Shown: piece by piece, positions 9,225 to 16,240 of the stretch
How positions within the stretch are numbered: position 1 is the first letter of the stretch
How the letters are laid out: every line of letters starts with the position of its first letter
Translations under genes and position numbers: made by a program
NCBI GenBank assembly: GCA_963733065.1
Contig: CAVTBT010000006.1
Location: 1-64,000, forward strand
Length of the DNA stretch: 64,000 nt
Reading direction: 5' to 3'
From: CAVTBT01 sp963733065
GTDB lineage: Bacteria > Actinomycetota > Thermoleophilia > Gaiellales > Gaiellaceae
Notes under the pieces: model-generated
The model's input: only the letters and a program-made list of their open reading frames with translations
Told to the model about the DNA's origin: nothing
Database searches by the model: none

Positions 9225-10030
9225 AGGATCGCCTGAATCGCGTTGCTCGACGCCTCGTCGGGCGACTCCGAGATCACCGTCGCCGGACGCTCGAAGCGCG
9301 ACAGGGCGTCCCGCAGCGGCTCCGCGCGGAGCGTGCCCTCGCCGTAGGGCAGGTGCTTCGTCTCGTTGCGGTTGGCGTAGGCGATGTCCGAGAAGTGGAT
9401 GTGGAACGGCGCTGCGGGCGGCATCACGCCGTCGACCTGCTCGAGGGCGGTCGCGAACGCGTCGACGTCCGTGTACGCGCCGTCGCTCGTCGCGTGCAGG
9501 TGGGCGAAGTCGAGCACCGGCCGCACCCACGGCACACGCGCCGCGATGGCGACGCAATCCTCGAGCGAGCCCAGGTCACGGACTCGTCCCATGACCTCGA
9601 CACCGAACTCGACCCCGCGATCCTTGCCCTCGAGACGCTCTCGCAGGGTGCCGAGCTGCTCGACGACCGCGTCGAGCGCGTCCTCTCGCGTCCGGCCGAG
9701 CAGGAAGCCCGGGTGGAAGACCACGACCTCGGCGCCGCACGCCGCGGCGATACCGGCGCTGCGGTCGAGCGCGCCGACCGCCGACGACCATTTGCGGCCG
9801 CTCGGCTCGAGGTGGCCCATGAAGCCGAAGAGCGGTGCGTGCACCGAGAGCGCCACGTCGTGCTCGCGCGCGACCTCGCCGAGGCGCTCGGCCCACGGGT
9901 AGTCCATCCAGAACCCGCTCTCGAAGTCGATCTCGACCGCCGAGCAGTCTCGCTCCACGAGCCGGGCGACGGCTGCCTCGGGCGACGAGCGGTCCGGCAC
10001 GCGGGCCGGGCCGAAGCGGAGCCTTCCCAT
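9176..10030 (-). CDS. endonuclease IV-like TIM-barrel (AP endonuclease family 2)
   Basis: 284 residues. The conserved metal-ligand positions of the Nfo/xylose-isomerase-like barrel are visible in order: SVHAPLFGF (His), VVFHPGF (His), FGVEVMGR (Glu), VLDFAHLHA (Asp, His), FHIHFSD (His) and VISESPD (Glu). A complete set argues for a metal-dependent AP endonuclease acting in base-excision repair. Start MGRLRFGPARVPDRSSPE at 10030 is the typical actinobacterial N-terminus, in which the protein opens with the first barrel strand. The last 49 bp lie inside the convergent cyclase gene. Other TIM-barrel isomerase functions remain possible. Confidence 0.75.
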   Translation of the reverse strand: MGRLRFGPARVPDRSSPEAAVARLVERDCSAVEIDFESGFWMDYPWAERLGEVAREHDVALSVHAPLFGFMGHLEPSGRKWSSAVGALDRSAGIAAACGAEVVVFHPGFLLGRTREDALDAVVEQLGTLRERLEGKDRGVEFGVEVMGRVRDLGSLEDCVAIAARVPWVRPVLDFAHLHATSDGAYTDVDAFATALEQVDGVMPPAAPFHIHFSDIAYANRNETKHLPYGEGTLRAEPLRDALSRFERPATVISESPDEASSNAIQAILYAGTDVGRSAAASAS

Positions 10031-10085
10031 GCGGCCACGCTAACCAATCGTTTCCGCGTGCGGTGGTGCCGTCCGATGCAATTCC

Positions 10086-10091
10086 TACTCT
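10086..10091 (+). promoter_or_regulatory. -10 hexamer TACTCT of the small gene at 10100
   Basis: TACTCT lies 8 nt before ATG 10100 but only 2 nt before the in-frame ATG 10094, which favours the downstream ATG for a leaderless message. Confidence 0.45.
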
Positions 10092-10099
10092 CAATGCAC

Positions 10100-10345
10100 A
10101 TGCCGAAGGGACCCACACGTATCGATCTGCTCGAGCTCGACATCGACCTCCGGCTCGCCGACCTGTGGCGTGAGGCCTCGGAGGTGGGCGAGTGGAACCT
10201 CGAGGTCGTGGCGGCGTTCATGCGCGCGGCATACGGCAAGGGCTACTGCGACGCCCTCACGGAGGACAGCCCGGGCTCGCTCTGCGAGGAGCACGGCTAC
10301 CGCGTGCCCGGTCGTCGGCTCGCACACCAGCGCGACGCTGCCTAA
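10100..10345 (+). CDS. small conserved-looking protein of unknown function
   Basis: 81 residues beginning MPKGPTRIDLLELDIDLRL, with a central segment ADLWREASEVGEWNLEVVAAFMRAAYGKGYCDALTED, split here as ADLWREASEVGEWNLEVVAA and FMRAAYGKGYCDALTED. It looks like a compact helical, acidic cytosolic protein with two cysteines. I do not recognise the family. Codon use is like its neighbours, and it sits between the divergent endonuclease IV gene and ccmE, 45 bp before the latter. An upstream in-frame ATG at 10094 adds two residues. Confidence 0.6.
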   Translation: MPKGPTRIDLLELDIDLRLADLWREASEVGEWNLEVVAAFMRAAYGKGYCDALTEDSPGSLCEEHGYRVPGRRLAHQRDAA

Positions 10346-10378
10346 GCGGCTCCGCGCAGCGGAAACCAGGCGCGCCGA

Positions 10379-10384
10379 TACGAT
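10379..10384 (+). promoter_or_regulatory. -10 hexamer TACGAT of the ccmE operon
   Basis: TACGAT ends 6 nt before the ccmE GTG at 10391, the leaderless spacing seen elsewhere in the window. It would drive ccmE-ccmF-ccmI. Confidence 0.55.
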
Positions 10385-10390
10385 GTCTGC

Positions 10391-10807
10391 GTGGCTCGAC
10401 GGCGCTCACCGGCGCGGCTCGTCATCGCGTTGTCGGTGGCCGCGGTGCTCGCGGTCTTCCTGCTCTACACGTCGCTCGCGGGCGGCGGCACGCCGACGGT
10501 CGCGCCGAGCGAGCTCGGCGGCCGGACGGACGAGGTCTCGATCGGCGGCATCGCCGCCGGGCCGCGGAGCGGCGACCCGCATGCGGGCGGGCTGCGCTTC
10601 CGGCTGCGCGATCTCGGCAGCGGCCCGAGCGGCAAGGCCGTCCCCGTGCTCTACCGGGGCTCCGTTCCCGACCAGTTCAAGATCGGGCGCGAGCTGGTCG
10701 TGGAGGGGCGGCTCGTCAACGGCGTGTTCGTGGCGAACGAGGGGTCGATGATCACGAAGTGCCCGTCGAAGTACGCGCCCAAGAAGTCCCAGACGTCGGC
10801 TAGCTAG
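10391..10807 (+). CDS. ccmE: cytochrome c maturation haem chaperone CcmE, CxxxY variant
   Basis: 138 residues: one N-terminal membrane anchor (residues 9-29) and an extracytoplasmic OB fold with VPVLYRGSVPDQFKIGRELVVEG. CcmE carries haem from CcmC to the CcmF ligase. Classical CcmE binds haem covalently through His in HxxxY; here the site reads TKCPSKYAPK, with C124 and Y128 (CxxxY). Cys-type CcmE is known from some deltaproteobacteria and archaea. The GTG at 10391 is preceded by TACGAT. ccmF follows after 2 bp. CcmABC and CcmG/H are not in this window. Confidence 0.9.
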   Translation: MARRRSPARLVIALSVAAVLAVFLLYTSLAGGGTPTVAPSELGGRTDEVSIGGIAAGPRSGDPHAGGLRFRLRDLGSGPSGKAVPVLYRGSVPDQFKIGRELVVEGRLVNGVFVANEGSMITKCPSKYAPKKSQTSAS

Positions 10808-10809
10808 CC

Positions 10810-12807
10810 ATGCCCGAGCTCGGACGCGCCGCGCTCGTCGTCACGCTCGGGCTCTCCCTGTACGCACTCGTGGTTGGCGCGGCCGCCGCGCACCTGCGCC
10901 GGCGGCGGCTGGCCGCGTCAGCGCAGAACGCGCTGCTTGCCGCGCTGCTCTCGACCGGCGTCGCCGCCGGTGTGCTGGTGGCCGCGCTCGTCCGCCACGA
11001 CTTCTCCTTCGAGTACGTCGCACGGCACACGAGCGAGACGCTGCCGACGCGCTACACGGTGTCGGCCTTCTGGGGCGGTCAGGAGGGATCGCTCCTGCTC
11101 TGGCTGCTCATCCTGACGGCGTTCGCGACGGTCGCCGTGCTCGCCACCCGGCGTACGGCGCGCGACCTCGTGGCGTGGGTCGTGCCCGTCTTCGGAGCGG
11201 TCGCGAGCTTCTTCGCGATCCTTCTCGTCTTCGTGGCGAACCCGTTCGTCACGCAGATCGCGCCGCCCGACGGAGCCGGCCTGAATCCCAGCCTGCAGAA
11301 CCCGTACATGGTCGCCCACCCGCCGCTGCTCTACCTCGGCTACGTGGGGTTGACGGTGCCGTTCGCGTTCGCGATGGGCGCCCTGCTCGCGGGCCGGGCC
11401 GACGAGCGGTGGATCGTCGCCACCAGACGCTCGACCCTGTTTGCGTGGGCCGCGCTCGGCGTGGGCCAGCTCCTCGGCGCGAAGTGGGCCTACGAGGAGG
11501 TGGGCTGGGGCGGCTACTACGCCTGGGATCCGGTGGAGAACGCCGCGCTCATGCCGTGGCTCGCCGCGACCGCGTTCCTCCACTCGGTGATGATCCAGGA
11601 GAAGCGCGGGATGCTGAAGGTCTGGAACGTGCTGCTCGTGATCCTCGCCTTCTCGCTGTCGCTGTTCGGGACGTTCCTGACGCGCTCCGGGATCGTCAGC
11701 TCGATCCACTCCTTCACGCAGAGCTCGATCGGGGCGTGGTTCCTCGGCTTCATCGTGCTCGTCGTCGGCACCTCGCTCGCGCTCGTGTTCTGGCGCCTGC
11801 CACTGCTCCGCTCGAAGACACGACTCGAGTCGCTCGTGTCGCGCGAGGCGACGTTCCTCTACAACAACCTCCTGCTCGTCGCGCTCTGCCTGGCGATCCT
11901 GTGGGGCGTCGTGTGGCCGATCGTGTCGGAGGCGGTCCGCGGCGAGTCGCGGGTCGTCGGCCCGCCGTACTACGAGTTCTTCCTGCGCGCCTTCGGGCTG
12001 CCGCTGCTGCTGTTGATGGGCATCGGCCCGCTCGTCGCCTGGCGACGGGCGTCGGTCCGGAGCCTCCTCGCCACGTTCGCCTGGCCCGCCGGGGTGGCGC
12101 TCGGCGTGGGCCTCGTGCTGCTCGCGCTGGGCGCGGGGTCGTCGCCGCCCGGCCTGGTCGCGTACACGTTCTGTGCGTTCGTGCTGGCGACGATCGTGCT
12201 GGAGTTCGCCCGGGGCACGCGCGCACGGCGGGCGCTCGCGGGCGGATCGTGGCCGGAGGCCTTCTCGGCGCTCATCGCGCGCAATCGACGCCGCTACGGC
12301 GGCTACGTCGTGCATGCGGCGATCGTGCTGCTCGCCATCGGCGTCGTCGGCTCGAGCGCCTACGACACCGTGCGTGAACGCCGGCTCGCCGCGGGCCAGT
12401 CGCTCGAGATCGGCGGCTACACGCTGACTCACCGCGGCGTCACGCAGCGGGAGGGCCCGAACGCGACCGAGATCCGGGCGACGGTCGACGTGTCCCGCGA
12501 CGGCGAGGCGCTCGGCACGCTGCGGGCCGGCAAGAACGCCTACGCGGTGGAGGAGCAGGTCTCGAACGAGGTGGGTATCCGCACCGACCTCCTGCGGGCC
12601 GAAGACCTCTTCGTCGTCGCCGACCAGGTGAACCGGGACGGCAGCGTCGACTTCCAGGTGTTCGTCAAGCCGCTCGTGAACCTGATCTGGCTGGCCGGAC
12701 TCGTCTTCGTGCTCGGCTCCGTGATCGTGCTCTGGCCGGACGCCCGCGAGCAGCGCCGCCTGGCGGTGCGGTACGCCGAGGTGGGGACGCCCGCCGCGAG
12801 CCGGTGA
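10810..12807 (+). CDS. ccmF: cytochrome c haem lyase CcmF
   Basis: 665 residues with many membrane helices. The WWD haem-handling domain reads WAYEEVGWGGYYAWDPVENA, and conserved His residues flank it (YMVAHPPLLYLGYVG, AFLHSVMIQ, VVHAAIVLL). CcmF takes haem from CcmE and attaches it to apocytochrome c CxxCH motifs outside the membrane. A soluble domain near the C-terminus (RERRLAAGQSLEIGGYTL on) precedes the final helix. Length matches the family. It begins 2 bp after ccmE, and its stop overlaps the next start (GTGA), so the three genes are one transcript. Confidence 0.95.
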   Translation: MPELGRAALVVTLGLSLYALVVGAAAAHLRRRRLAASAQNALLAALLSTGVAAGVLVAALVRHDFSFEYVARHTSETLPTRYTVSAFWGGQEGSLLLWLLILTAFATVAVLATRRTARDLVAWVVPVFGAVASFFAILLVFVANPFVTQIAPPDGAGLNPSLQNPYMVAHPPLLYLGYVGLTVPFAFAMGALLAGRADERWIVATRRSTLFAWAALGVGQLLGAKWAYEEVGWGGYYAWDPVENAALMPWLAATAFLHSVMIQEKRGMLKVWNVLLVILAFSLSLFGTFLTRSGIVSSIHSFTQSSIGAWFLGFIVLVVGTSLALVFWRLPLLRSKTRLESLVSREATFLYNNLLLVALCLAILWGVVWPIVSEAVRGESRVVGPPYYEFFLRAFGLPLLLLMGIGPLVAWRRASVRSLLATFAWPAGVALGVGLVLLALGAGSSPPGLVAYTFCAFVLATIVLEFARGTRARRALAGGSWPEAFSALIARNRRRYGGYVVHAAIVLLAIGVVGSSAYDTVRERRLAAGQSLEIGGYTLTHRGVTQREGPNATEIRATVDVSRDGEALGTLRAGKNAYAVEEQVSNEVGIRTDLLRAEDLFVVADQVNRDGSVDFQVFVKPLVNLIWLAGLVFVLGSVIVLWPDAREQRRLAVRYAEVGTPAASR

Positions 12808-13163
12808 CCGTGAGCCTCGCCCTGATCCTCGGCGCGGCGCTGGCGGTTTCGTGCGTGCTCGTGGTCGCGTTGCCGTTCCTGCGCGAGCCGGAGCCGGAGA
12901 GCGACGTCCTCGACGAGCCGGATGCGCTGCGACGACGGCAGCTCGAGCTCGCCGAGGCACGCGACCGGGCGCTCGCGGCGCTGAAGGAGCTCGAGTTCGA
13001 CCATCGCACCGGCAAGGTCTCCGACGAGGACTACCGGGCGCTCGTCGGCCCGCTCCGCCGCGAGGCTGCGCTGGCGCTCCGTGCCCTCGAGCCGCGAACC
13101 GCCGCCCGCGACCAGGCAGCCGAGCGCACGAAAGCGACGAAGCGCGGCGAGAGTCTGTCCTGA
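12804..13163 (+). CDS. short CcmI-like cytochrome c biogenesis protein
   Basis: 119 residues: an N-terminal helix (LALILGAALAVSCVLVVALPFL) followed by a coiled-coil region with RRRQLELAEARDRALAALKE and LEFDHRTGKVSDEDYRALVG. This is the N-terminal module of CcmI; the TPR part of proteobacterial CcmI is absent, as is usual in short Gram-positive forms. It probably helps present apocytochrome to the CcmF ligase. GTG 12804 overlaps the ccmF stop by 4 bp; a second GTG lies at 12810. Confidence 0.75.
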   Translation: MTVSLALILGAALAVSCVLVVALPFLREPEPESDVLDEPDALRRRQLELAEARDRALAALKELEFDHRTGKVSDEDYRALVGPLRREAALALRALEPRTAARDQAAERTKATKRGESLS

Positions 13164-13171
13164 AACGCCGC

Positions 13172-13177
13172 TAGACT
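13172..13177 (+). promoter_or_regulatory. -10-like hexamer TAGACT before the M23 peptidase gene
   Basis: TAGACT lies 60 nt before the ATG at 13238, giving a leader of about 50 nt. A GC-rich imperfect hairpin (about 13198-13220, GCGCG-GAG with CTC-C-CGCGC) lies inside that leader. Weak evidence. Confidence 0.35.
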
Positions 13178-13237
13178 GCGCAAACCTTGCATCCGGGCGC
13201 GCGGAGGGGGGCTCCCGCGCTCGACGAACAGGCTTCT

Positions 13238-14437
13238 ATGAGACGACGGATCCTCCCTGGTCTCCTGCTTGTGCTGTGCCTGGTTGCAGCCGGACCGGCC
13301 ACCGGCGGCGGCATCGGCGAGCGCAAGGCGGCGGTCGACTCCAAGATCGGCGAGCTCCAGGCGAGGATCGAGCGTGCCAAGGCGCGAGAGCAGGTGCTGA
13401 CCGGTGAGATCGCGGCCGTCACGAGCGAGATCCGGGTGCTCCAGGGCGATGTCGAGTCGGCGCAGTCCCAGCTCTCGAAGCTCGAGTCGGTGCTCGCCGT
13501 GCACCAGGCGAAGCTCGACCGCCTCACCGAGCTCTATGCGACGCAGACCGCGCGCCTGATCTTCCTGCAGCAGCAGTACGCCGTCGCAGTCCGCCGACTG
13601 TCCGAACGGGTGGTCGCGCTCTACACCGGCGACAGGCCCGACGCGATGGCCGTCCTGCTCGGCGCTCAGAGTCTGACGGACGTCGTCGACCAGATCGAGT
13701 ACCTGAACGAGGTCGGCCGGCAGGACCTGCGGATCGCGACGAAGGTCGAGCGGGCCAAGATCGACATGCGCGAGACGCGCAACCGCACGAGGCGGACGAA
13801 GACCCGCGTCGCGGCGACGACGCGGGTGATCGCCGATCGCACGGCCGAGCAGCGCACCGTCCGCGACCGGCTCGTCGCGAGCCGCGACAATCTCGCCGCC
13901 GCACGCAGCCTGAAGCGGGATGCGCTCGGCGCGGTGCGGCACGACAGAGCTGCCTTCCTGCACGAGGTCGAGGCGCTGCAGGCGCAGAGTGCTGCGCTCG
14001 CGGACCGGATCCGAGCGGCGCAGGCCGCGGCGTCTCCCGGGTCGACCCCGACGACGCCGGTCGCCTCGAGCGGCAGCGGCTTCGTATGGCCGGTGAACGG
14101 CGTCCTGTCGAGCGGTTTCGGCTGGCGCTGGGGCCGCATGCACGAGGGCATCGACATCGCCGCGCCGTCCGGATCGCCGGTCGTCGCGGCCGCGGCCGGG
14201 ACGGTCATCTACGCGGGCTGGATGGGCGGGTACGGCAACCTGGTGCTCATCGACCACGGCGGTGGCCTGGCGACGGCGTACGGCCACAACGCCGGCTTCG
14301 CCGTCGCAGGCGGCCAGAGCGTGAGCCAGGGCCAGGTGATCTCGTACTGCGGCTCGACCGGCCACTCGACGGGCCCGCACGTGCACTTCGAGGTGCGCAT
14401 CAACGGCGCCCCGGTCGACCCCCTCGGCTATCTCTAG
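13238..14437 (+). CDS. murein hydrolase activator / M23 (LytM) peptidase of the EnvC-NlpD type
   Basis: 399 residues: signal peptide (MRRRILPGLLLVLCLVAAGP), a long coiled coil (about 30-260) and a C-terminal LytM domain (about 285-399). The LytM zinc motifs are intact: HEGIDIA (HxxxD) and HVHFEV (HxH), with WPVNGVLSSGFGWRWGRMH opening the domain. Intact ligands mean it may be an active endopeptidase that cuts peptidoglycan crosslinks, rather than a degenerate EnvC-type activator. It is exported and acts in cell separation or wall turnover. The gene converges on hpt. Confidence 0.9.
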   Translation: MRRRILPGLLLVLCLVAAGPATGGGIGERKAAVDSKIGELQARIERAKAREQVLTGEIAAVTSEIRVLQGDVESAQSQLSKLESVLAVHQAKLDRLTELYATQTARLIFLQQQYAVAVRRLSERVVALYTGDRPDAMAVLLGAQSLTDVVDQIEYLNEVGRQDLRIATKVERAKIDMRETRNRTRRTKTRVAATTRVIADRTAEQRTVRDRLVASRDNLAAARSLKRDALGAVRHDRAAFLHEVEALQAQSAALADRIRAAQAAASPGSTPTTPVASSGSGFVWPVNGVLSSGFGWRWGRMHEGIDIAAPSGSPVVAAAAGTVIYAGWMGGYGNLVLIDHGGGLATAYGHNAGFAVAGGQSVSQGQVISYCGSTGHSTGPHVHFEVRINGAPVDPLGYL

Positions 14438-14448
14438 GAGGGGTAGTC

Positions 14449-15021
14449 CTATGCCGCTTCGGTGGCCGACCGCGGTAGGCCGTCCGCGTGGACGAAGCGA
14501 AGCTCCGGGAGCGCGCGCCAGCGCTCGTCGAGCCCCAGCCCGTAGCCGGCGAAGAGCTCGTCCGGCACCGTGAAGCCGACGTAGCGGAGCGGGATCGACT
14601 CGACGAGCCGCCGGTACGGCCGGTCGAGAAGCGTGACGGCCGCAATGCTGGCCGGCTCGCGCAGGCCGAGCGTGCGGGCGAGGAAGTGCAGTGTCAGTCC
14701 AGTGTCGACCGCGTCCTCGACGATCAGGACGTGCCGGCCGGCGATCGGCGCGTCGAGATCCTTCACGATCCGCACTGCGCCGGTGCGGCCCTCGGCATAG
14801 GCGGCGAGCTCGACGAAGTCGACGGCGTGCGGCTCCGGCAAGGCGCGCGAGAGGTCGGCGACGAAGACGGCGCTCGACTTCAGCGGCGCCACCAGCAGCG
14901 GCTCCCGCCCTTCGTAGTCGGCCGCCAGCTCCTGCCCGAGCTCGACGACGCGGCGCGCGATCTCCTGGCGCGACAGATAGACGTCCCCTATCGGATGGCC
15001 GTCCGCCTGGAGCTTGTCTAT
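14449..15021 (-). CDS. hpt: hypoxanthine-guanine phosphoribosyltransferase, start codon abnormal
   Basis: About 190 residues. The PRPP loop reads VLIVEDAVDTGLTLHFL, and REPLLVAPLKSSAVFVADLSR plus YVGFTVPDELFAGYGLGL are family blocks. It salvages hypoxanthine and guanine to nucleotides. The family N-terminus (IDKLQADGHPIGDVYLSRQE) is fully readable in frame but begins with ATA at 15021, exactly where an ATGA-type overlap with the upstream stop (15018-15020) would be expected. No ATG, GTG or TTG lies upstream in frame; the first GTG, at 14892, would delete conserved sequence. A single-base error (ATG read as ATA) is the simplest explanation. Confidence 0.85.
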   Translation of the reverse strand: MDKLQADGHPIGDVYLSRQEIARRVVELGQELAADYEGREPLLVAPLKSSAVFVADLSRALPEPHAVDFVELAAYAEGRTGAVRIVKDLDAPIAGRHVLIVEDAVDTGLTLHFLARTLGLREPASIAAVTLLDRPYRRLVESIPLRYVGFTVPDELFAGYGLGLDERWRALPELRFVHADGLPRSATEAA

Positions 15022-15386
15022 GAGGCGAGCTTGAGCCGGAATCGTTGGGCGAGGCGCTCGATGTCGCGCCGGTAGAAGAGCTTGACGTTGACCTCGGGAT
15101 AGAGGCGGCGGAGCTCACGCAGCTTGCGGTTCTTCCGCGTCACGAGCGATTGCTTCATCACCGTCACCTCGACGTACAGATCCTGCTCGGGGAGGTAGAA
15201 GTCAGGCGCGAACGCGCTCGTGATCCGCCCGTCGTCGCCGCGTCCGAGCACGAACGTGCGAGGCTCGTACTCCCACGGAATCCCGTAGTAGTCGAGCACC
15301 TTCGCGCACTCCAGCTCGATGCGATTCGCAAAGCGCGGTGGGTCGGCCCCCCGATATGCCTGGAAACCAGGCGTTTGCGCCGTCAC
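15018..15386 (-). CDS. small PD-(D/E)XK-like nuclease protein
   Basis: 122 residues. The core reads WEYEPRTFVLGRG, APDFYLPEQDLYVEVTVMKQ and RKNRKLRELRRLYPEVNVKL. The spacing of Glu, Pro-Asp and Glu-Val-Thr...Lys resembles the PD-(D/E)XK nuclease fold found in Holliday-junction-resolvase-like and homing-type nucleases. The Lys is displaced from the usual E-x-K, so activity is uncertain. It overlaps the hpt coding region start by about 3 bp and is probably co-transcribed with it. No substrate can be inferred. Confidence 0.6.
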   Translation of the reverse strand: MTAQTPGFQAYRGADPPRFANRIELECAKVLDYYGIPWEYEPRTFVLGRGDDGRITSAFAPDFYLPEQDLYVEVTVMKQSLVTRKNRKLRELRRLYPEVNVKLFYRRDIERLAQRFRLKLAS

Positions 15387-15433
15387 CGAGGGAAGGCTAG
15401 CAACGGCCTCGGACGCCCCTGTTTTCGGCCTTC

Positions 15434-15439
15434 TAGACT
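15434..15439 (+). promoter_or_regulatory. -10 hexamer TAGACT of the cyclic diphosphoglycerate operon
   Basis: TAGACT ends 6 nt before ATG 15446, and no ribosome-binding site is visible, so the operon mRNA is likely leaderless. It is 47 bp from the divergent nuclease gene. Confidence 0.55.
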
Positions 15440-15445
15440 GCCTGC

Positions 15446-16240
15446 ATGCCGGACGGGACCCACGTCATCGCGCACATCTCCGACCTTCACTGCGGCGAGG
15501 CGTACTTCGAGCCGAATCTGCTCGAGCGGGCGATCAGCGAGGTGAACGACCTGCAACCGGACATCGTCATCTGCTCCGGCGACCTGACCACGTTCGGGTT
15601 CCGGCACGAGTACCAGCTGGCGCGGGAGTACCTCGACCGGATCAAGTGCGAGGAGATCGTGGTCGTGCCCGGGAACCACGACTCGCGCAACGTGGGCTAC
15701 GTCCACTTCGAGGAGTTCTTCGGCGAGCGCAACTCGGTGCTCCGCAAGGACGACGTCACGATCGTCGCCGTCGACTCCACCGAGCCGGATCTCGACAACG
15801 GCCAGATCGGCCGGGGCCGCTACCGCTGGATCGAGGAGCAGTTCCGCGACGACTCGCGCCTCCGGGTCTTCGTCCTGCACCACCATCTGCTGCCGGTACC
15901 GGGCACCGGGCGCGAGCGGAACGTCGTCTACGACGCGGGCGACGCGCTCGAGACGCTCCAACGGGCAGGAGTCCACCTCGTGCTCTCCGGCCACAAGCAC
16001 GTCCCGTACGCCTGGCGGCTCGAGAACCTGTTCGTCGTCAACACCGGCACGGTGTCGTCGCTCCGCCTGCGAGGCCGGACGAGGCCCTGTTACAACGTGA
16101 TCGAGGTCTCCGGCTCGCACGTCGCCGTCTGGCGCAAGCACCCGTTCCACGGCCAGGAGCGGATCATCCAGTTCTCACTGGACACCTTCGAGTTCGAGAA
16201 GTACACGAGCCGCATCGAGGACGAGGTCACGACGCGGTGA
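15446..16240 (+). CDS. metallophosphoesterase, first gene of the cyclic diphosphoglycerate operon
   Basis: 264 residues with every calcineurin-like motif: HISDLHCGE (DxH), SGDLTTFG (GD), VPGNHDSRN (GNHD), LHHHLLP (His) and GHKHVPYA (GHxH). It is a two-metal phosphodiesterase or phosphatase of the CpdA-like class. Its stop overlaps the start of cpgS by 4 bp, so it belongs to this operon. A role as a phosphodiesterase opening cyclic 2,3-diphosphoglycerate, or as a phosphatase on 2,3-bisphosphoglycerate, is my inference from context, not from sequence. A cyclic-nucleotide phosphodiesterase is the main alternative. Confidence 0.85.
   Translation: MPDGTHVIAHISDLHCGEAYFEPNLLERAISEVNDLQPDIVICSGDLTTFGFRHEYQLAREYLDRIKCEEIVVVPGNHDSRNVGYVHFEEFFGERNSVLRKDDVTIVAVDSTEPDLDNGQIGRGRYRWIEEQFRDDSRLRVFVLHHHLLPVPGTGRERNVVYDAGDALETLQRAGVHLVLSGHKHVPYAWRLENLFVVNTGTVSSLRLRGRTRPCYNVIEVSGSHVAVWRKHPFHGQERIIQFSLDTFEFEKYTSRIEDEVTTR

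Noticed and set aside
9225..10345. Long plus-strand open frame continuing from the cyclase gene through the endonuclease IV gene
   Set aside because: It is the antisense of endonuclease IV, entered only because of the frameshift near 9095; the corrected cyclase frame stops at 9224.
13172..13237. Possible riboswitch (c-di-AMP type) before the M23 peptidase, as in some actinobacterial wall hydrolase genes
   Set aside because: The leader is only about 55 nt and shows a single imperfect hairpin; the conserved blocks of the ydaO class are absent.
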